Source: Scatophagus argus
Taxonomy: Eukaryota; Chordata; Actinopteri; Scatophagidae
Direction of reading: 5' to 3'
DNA: 64,000 bases
Assembly (NCBI RefSeq): GCF_020382885.2
Contig: NC_058502.1
Coordinates: 12,241,950 to 12,305,949 of the forward strand
How positions within the stretch are numbered: position 1 is the stretch's first letter; every line of letters starts with the position of its first letter. The translations under genes were made by a program, and so were the position numbers. The notes below the pieces were generated by a model, which was not told the DNA's origin, did not search any database, and worked only from the letters and a program-made list of their open reading frames with translations. This document shows positions 59,501-64,000 of this stretch, piece by piece.

Positions 59501-62500
59501 CGTTAGAAGGGACCATAACTTGTTTTGCTGTGCTGTCTGATTGCGTCTCTTTATTTGTACTTCTTTCTCAGCCGAGACTGAAGTGTCTCATCCACATTGT
59601 GAAAAGGCTCAGTGAAGAACACAAAGATTTCATCACGGCTCTGCTGCCAGAGGTACAAACAGAAATATGTATATATTGCGAACACACAAACACACACAGT
59701 ATTTATGTTTATCATCTTCATGAGGTTGTTGTCTCTTTCAGGTGATCATATGTACCAAGGAGGTGTCGGTTGCCGCTCGTAAGAATGCCTACACTCTGTT
59801 GGTGGAAATAGGAAACGCCTTTGTCCGCTTCTGTGGGAACACAAAAGGTAACACGCTTGTCTTCGTTGTGCGGTGTAAGTGTGGAGATTAATTTTTCATG
59901 TCAAGTCGGCAGTGAAGGTTTAAAATCTTAACTGAGTGTCCATCTCTGATCCAGAGGCCATGGAGCAGTATTTGGTGTTGGTGTACACAGGACTCACAGG
60001 CTCCGTCACCATGATCACCTGTACAGTGTTGGCGCTAACTCGCCTAGTGTTTGAGTATAAAGGTAGGCCCTACTGACTTTGATACATTTTTGAATGCTTA
60101 TATTCATGGACCCGTGGTTTCAGCCTGGTGTTGTTCCAGATGCCATAGAGGTGACCACCAGGGAGCAGCTGCTGCACAATGTTTGTCTGCTGCTGTCGTC
60201 TCGTACCAGAGAGATAATCAAAGCCGGCTTGGGCTTCATCAAGGTCATGCTCTTCATCATGGACCCCAAGGCGCTGGCGTCACATGCCACCGTCATGGTA
60301 AGCATCAGTATTGTACTGACATGAGTCCACTGCAAAGAGATAGTAGTGTCCTCATTTACTACAGACTTCACTCTGTGGTTTGTGTTCAGATGGAGGGCAT
60401 TGGGAGCATCAAAGACGACATGAGGAGACACTTCAGAACAAAACTGAAGAACATCTTTACTAAGTTCATCAGAAAGTTTGGGTAAGTGCTGGTTTTCTCT
60501 CTTGTTTTAAAAGTTATTAAGCATCAAGTGGGCACCATTGTGCTGACTGGTGATTCTGAGGGAGTCATGCAAAATGACCGTATATTAACATGATTTTTAA
60601 AAATGGAATTTGTGTATAATCTTGTTTTGGGTCTTAGAAAGTGAACACACAATATAGAACCTGGATAACAACCGTCTTTCACTGTATTCTTGAAAGCCTG
60701 AACAGAGCTGATTGATTTCTATGCTGTTTTTGATCAGAAACTGATATTTGATCATCAGGAAAAGCACCTGATTCAAAATTATTTGAAAATATCTGCACAC
60801 CAGCTGAAGTGACTATGTTTTCGGGTTGTCTGTCTGTCCATCCGTCCTTCTAATATGGCACGAATGTCCACTTGGACCCAAGAATGAAGTGATTAGAATT
60901 TGGTGGTGAAAGGTCACTGTGACCCCACAAAATATGTTTGTAGCCATAACTCAAGAATTCATATGTTAATTGTGACAAAATTTCACACAAACCTCAAACA
61001 GAATAAAATGAAGTGATGTCAGAGGTCGATACCATAACGTTCTGGGTTACTATTTTATGGTTTGTTTAAATGCCAGTTTGTCCACTGTTTAAATGCCACT
61101 GTCCACTCACTATCCAGTGAAATATTATGTTAAACATGTTATTAAGTATACCAATACTAATCATTTGCTAACCTTAACAAAAGGGGGAGTTGTTAATGCT
61201 GCCATAGCTGATTCCGAAAGACAAGATGGTTTCATGTCCACCTCATTGTGCCATTCTTTTTTCTCTGTGCCGGTGACTGTACCATGTTGTCTGTTTGTCT
61301 GCTGTATTTCCAGTTTTGAGCTCGTGAAGAGCATGCTGCCTGCAGAACACCACAAGGTGCTCGCAAACATCCGCAAGACCGAGGCTCGCTCCAAGAGGCG
61401 GAAACTGGCCACAGAGCAGCAGGACGACTCGGAGAGCGAAGAGGAGGCACCCAAAGCAAAGAAACAAAGGTAGACTGCTTTTCCCAGACGCAACGCCCCA
61501 TCCTTCATACATTTACCTCATTTCCTGCTTAAGAAACTTCCTTCCTTTCCTCTCTAGCATTGAGGACATCCTTGCAGAGACGGACAGTGATTTGTCAGAG
61601 GATGAAGGACAGGCTGGTAATGCTAAGAAGAAGGGAGGCAAACCACAGAAAGGACGGGCCTGGCTCAAAGAAGGGGAGGAAGATGACCCGCTTAACTTCC
61701 TGGATCCCAAGGTTTCCCAGAGAGTGCTAGGTAACAGATGGTCACTGTGCACTAGCATTTTGATTTGTCAAGGAAAAAAAGTTTTTGTGTTCTGTGAAGG
61801 TATTTGTTAACATCATTTTTGTTGTTTCTCAGCCACCAACCCAACACTGAAAAAGACTGCCAAGGTTGAGCACGGCTTCAAGGTGACACCAGATGGACGG
61901 CTGATCATCAAGGAGGAGGATGAAGAGGAGGATGTGCAAGACAAAGGTAAGAGGAAATCCTGTAGTTAGTCCAACTGCCCTGCACATTGTTTTCTGTCTG
62001 AACAGGCTATGACTATAACTCGGTGACTTTTTTTCCCCCCACAGATGAGGGAGAGATGAAAGATATTTTAGAAGAGGCTGGAGTCAAGAGTGTGAGTACA
62101 GCTGTTTGTAATTATAAACACTATGTAGACACGTGGCAATTACACAAACTTAAATCACATTGCATTCTCCACAAAATATTGGAGTGTTTCTTTATGCTCC
62201 CCAAACTGTTGGCAAGTTTGGAAGCATAGCATTGTCCAAAATGTCTTGATATGCTGAAGTGTTTAGATTTCCCTTCACTGGAAGTAAGGGGTCCACTCCA
62301 ACCCCTGAAAAACAGCCTCATCCCAATACTTTTGTCTATATAGGTTAGCACTCCTGTTCCTGTACAGATATTTTTATAGTGTCTTTTTCATTTGTCATCT
62401 GCTTTTTTAAAATCACCTTCAGAAAAAGACACAGAAAAGAAAGTTCCAAGATGACAACTTTGATGAGGACATGGAAATTGAACCCCACCTAAAATATAAA

Positions 62501-63138
62501 GGTAAGACTGATACCATACATCCTCAGTGATGTTGAAAATCACACTGTGCATACAGCCTGCATTACAGAGATTACATTAGCTCTTTTTAGGATTAACTTT
62601 TGGGCCTGTTCTGGACTTGCAACATGACTGGAAAGTAACGTGTACATGCAAATTTTGACTAAGAGCACTTGTGTTTTTTTTTTTCTTAGCTGGGGGCTCG
62701 GGTATCCACAGACCCCTTGGAGGAAAGGACGACACCGGAGCAGATTACAAGTCAAAGGTGAGTCTGACCACATGCAGAAACGCACACTTGCAGAAGTTTA
62801 AAAACTATGAATCTGAATGCCTGTTCTTTCATCCCGCTTCTCAGAAAGGAAAAGGAGATGTGAAGAAAAAAGGAAAACTTGATCCTTACGCTTACATCCC
62901 TCTGAAGAAGGCCCAGCTCAATCACAGGTACTGCCAGTGTTTTTTGTCACTGCCGAATTTCATAAACGTTGCTGACAAAAAATTGACTTGATTGTCAGAC
63001 CCTAACCTGTTTTTTTATTCTTTGTGTGTTTGCAGGAAGCGTGCCAAACTGCAGGGCCAGTTTAAGGGCATGGTGAGAGGAGCCCAGAAGGGGGCGCTGT
63101 CTGGAAAGAAACTGCAAAAGAGAAAGCGGAAAGCCTGA
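53560..63138 (+). CDS. rrp12: RRP12, ribosomal RNA processing 12 homolog
   Basis: Thirty-four exons join without a phase break to 1291 residues (human 1297). Boundaries: 53560-53698, 54818-55047, 55332-55415, 55506-55582, 55702-55807, 55909-56025, 56144-56282, 56397-56524, 56629-56727, 56811-56902, 57006-57117, 57323-57423, 57539-57653, 57738-57880, 57980-58101, 58195-58259, 58353-58515, 58629-58783, 58964-59031, 59121-59214, 59300-59458, 59572-59652, 59742-59847, 59955-60062, 60140-60297, 60390-60481, 61314-61469, 61558-61730, 61833-61946, 62045-62091, 62423-62501, 62690-62757, 62845-62927, 63036-63138. The basic start [20 protein letters not shown] is typical. HEAT/ARM-like helical repeats fill about residues 80-1020 and include the NUC173 region. 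Acidic and Lys-rich segments follow, ending [12 protein letters not shown]. Rrp12 acts in pre-rRNA processing and nuclear export of both ribosomal subunits. Confidence 0.97.
60818..61040 (+). repeat. percomorph dispersed repeat in rrp12 intron 26
   Basis: The blocks AATGTCCACTTGGACCCAAG, TTTGGTGGTGAAAGGTCACT and GCCATAACTCAAGAATTCAT followed by AATTTCACACAAA match, from memory, a very common but poorly classified repeat in spiny-rayed fishes, there often in tandem. Here a single diverged unit is seen. The class (LINE-like or satellite-like) is unknown to me. Confidence 0.55.
62117..62343 (-). mobile_element. Tc1-derived MITE in rrp12 intron 30
   Basis: The left end ACACTATGTAGACA and the inverse of the right end (TATAGACAAAAGTATTGGGA) are related inverted termini. 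Between them lies the same transposase-derived segment as at 5431-5627, shared blocks being CAAAATGTCTTGATATGCTG and GATTTCCCTTCACTGGAAGT. The element makes up most of the 331-base intron and leaves both splice sites intact. It cannot code for a transposase. Confidence 0.75.
63084..63098 (+). promoter_or_regulatory. CTCF-like motif within rrp12 last exon
   Basis: CCAGAAGGGGGCGCT fits the CTCF core consensus at 14 of 15 positions while coding for part of the conserved C-terminal tail ([11 protein letters not shown]). The match may therefore be constrained by the protein rather than by CTCF. Confidence 0.4.
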
Positions 63139-63950
63139 ACAACATGCTTATATTACGTAGTGGACTTTAAACGCGTCGTGTTTGGTGGTGTGTTCACAGA
63201 CGTACACCTTGGATCCGTGTGTATGTCTGCATTTCAGATAGACTGAAGGTGAAACCAGTTTGTTTTTAAACTGTTCCATCTGTGTAAGCTCTAGAAATGC
63301 TCTGATTGACCTCAGAGATCCCTTGATGGATGTTGACAGGTGGAAAATACTTTGGCTGTCAGAAAAATTACTGTGATCAGTTATGTATGCATCAGATAAA
63401 AGTTTGCCTTTTCATAAACAAAAAAAATATATATTTATGTGTGAACATTGTCTAGATGTGTAGACAGACAGTAACACTGTTTGAGGAAGAGTAAAATAAT
63501 ATTTGGTCACTTGAGGGCGCTGTAGACTTGTGGCTTATTAACAGTGCATAAGAATGGTCACGAATGTGTTTACAGATGATTTAAACTAAAATTTAAAGTC
63601 ATTTCTATAGTGATAACTACAAAATATTTTCCTTTTATGACAATCTTCCTTGTCGGAAGCCCACAGTCCAGCCGGTTAGTTTTTCATATGACTGTGCGCT
63701 TTCCATGGAAGTGGGTGGAAATTGAGAGAGAAGCTGTAGGTTCTTGTTTTGCAGGGTGTGTTAATATACCGTTAGCCTCGTGTGATTCATTCCCACCAAT
63801 GGATTGCAGTGAAATGAGTCATGTAGTGACAGACTGACCTCGTAATCGTGGTCTTTTGTTTGTCAGTGTGTCAGTTGGTGTTTCTGACGAGGGGAGCAGG
63901 ACATTCTCAGGCCAGGCATCATCACCGCGGAGGCTAAATTTATATAAATT
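63139..63950 (+). other. rrp12: rrp12 3' UTR and downstream flank
   Basis: No clear AATAAA follows the stop. Variant hexamers such as AATATA near 63427 may serve. A second CTCF-like word lies at 63507-63521. No further gene is recognised. Confidence 0.5.
63507..63521 (+). promoter_or_regulatory. CTCF-like motif downstream of rrp12
   Basis: TCACTTGAGGGCGCT fits the CTCF core consensus at 13 of 15 positions, 409 bases after the similar word in the last exon and in the same orientation. Confidence 0.4.
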
Positions 63951-64000
63951 GGCTTCAGAAAGTATTCAGACCACTTTTTTTAATCCACCTTTACTGAGTT
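63951..64000. mobile_element. start of a Tc1-like element cut by the window edge
   Basis: GGCTTCAGAAAGTATTCAGA followed by CC and a T-rich run is, from memory, the terminal region of a widespread Tc1/mariner-type element of fishes. A TATATAAAT stretch precedes it. The rest lies outside the window. Confidence 0.55.

Noticed and set aside
61161-61512. Three overlapping minus-strand frames of 89-115 codons
   Set aside because: They are antisense to rrp12 exon 27, whose sense frame matches the family.
1-64000. CRISPR arrays, operons, proviruses or other capsid- or envelope-bearing elements
   Set aside because: No regularly spaced repeats, no LTR pairs and no gag, pol or envelope similarity were seen on either strand.

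Overview
The window is nuclear DNA from a ray-finned fish, most likely a percomorph. It holds seven compact protein-coding genes with GT-AG introns, many CA/TG microsatellites, tRNA-derived SINEs, Tc1-like remnants, and dispersed repeats that I recognise from percomorph genomes. All seven genes could be joined exon by exon into intact frames whose lengths match their vertebrate orthologues. The genus cannot be read from the sequence.

Layout, left to right: npm3 (+, 1003-2836); a 7 kb repeat-rich gap; trim8 (-, 19634-10747); a 2 kb gap with two SINE fragments; sufu (-, 31010-23731); a 5.6 kb gap; mettl18 (-, 39882-36597); a head-to-head promoter of about 0.5 kb; zdhhc16 (+, 40970-43877); a gap holding an unusual U1 snRNA/SINE chimera; ubtd1 (+, 47423-52275); and rrp12 (+, 53560-63138). 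A polyadenylation signal at 333-338 suggests that the 3' end of another plus-strand gene lies at the left edge. The right edge cuts into a Tc1-like element.

The genes are not one pathway. Rrp12 (40S/60S ribosome maturation and export) and Npm3 (nucleolar histone chaperone) both act in ribosome biogenesis. Sufu restrains GLI factors in Hedgehog signalling. Trim8 is a RING E3 ligase of cytokine and NF-kB signalling. Zdhhc16 is a DHHC palmitoyltransferase. Ubtd1 is a ubiquitin-like regulator of E2 enzymes. Mettl18 methylates a histidine of ribosomal protein uL3. From memory, the human counterparts of zdhhc16, ubtd1, rrp12, sufu, trim8 and npm3 all lie on 10q24 while METTL18 lies on 1q24, so the window mixes conserved synteny with a rearrangement.

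No operon, CRISPR array, provirus or prokaryotic system is present. The most unusual object is at 44835-45276: an internally deleted but otherwise well-preserved U1 snRNA copy followed within a few bases, in the same orientation, by a tRNA-derived SINE. This is the structure expected from reverse-transcriptase template switching, or it may be a member of a U1-headed SINE family. Other points are a ZNF143-like plus NRF1-like motif pair in the mettl18/zdhhc16 promoter, an alternative first-exon candidate for ubtd1, CA repeats against two 5' splice sites, CTCF-like motifs around rrp12, and a GLI-consensus 9-mer inside sufu.
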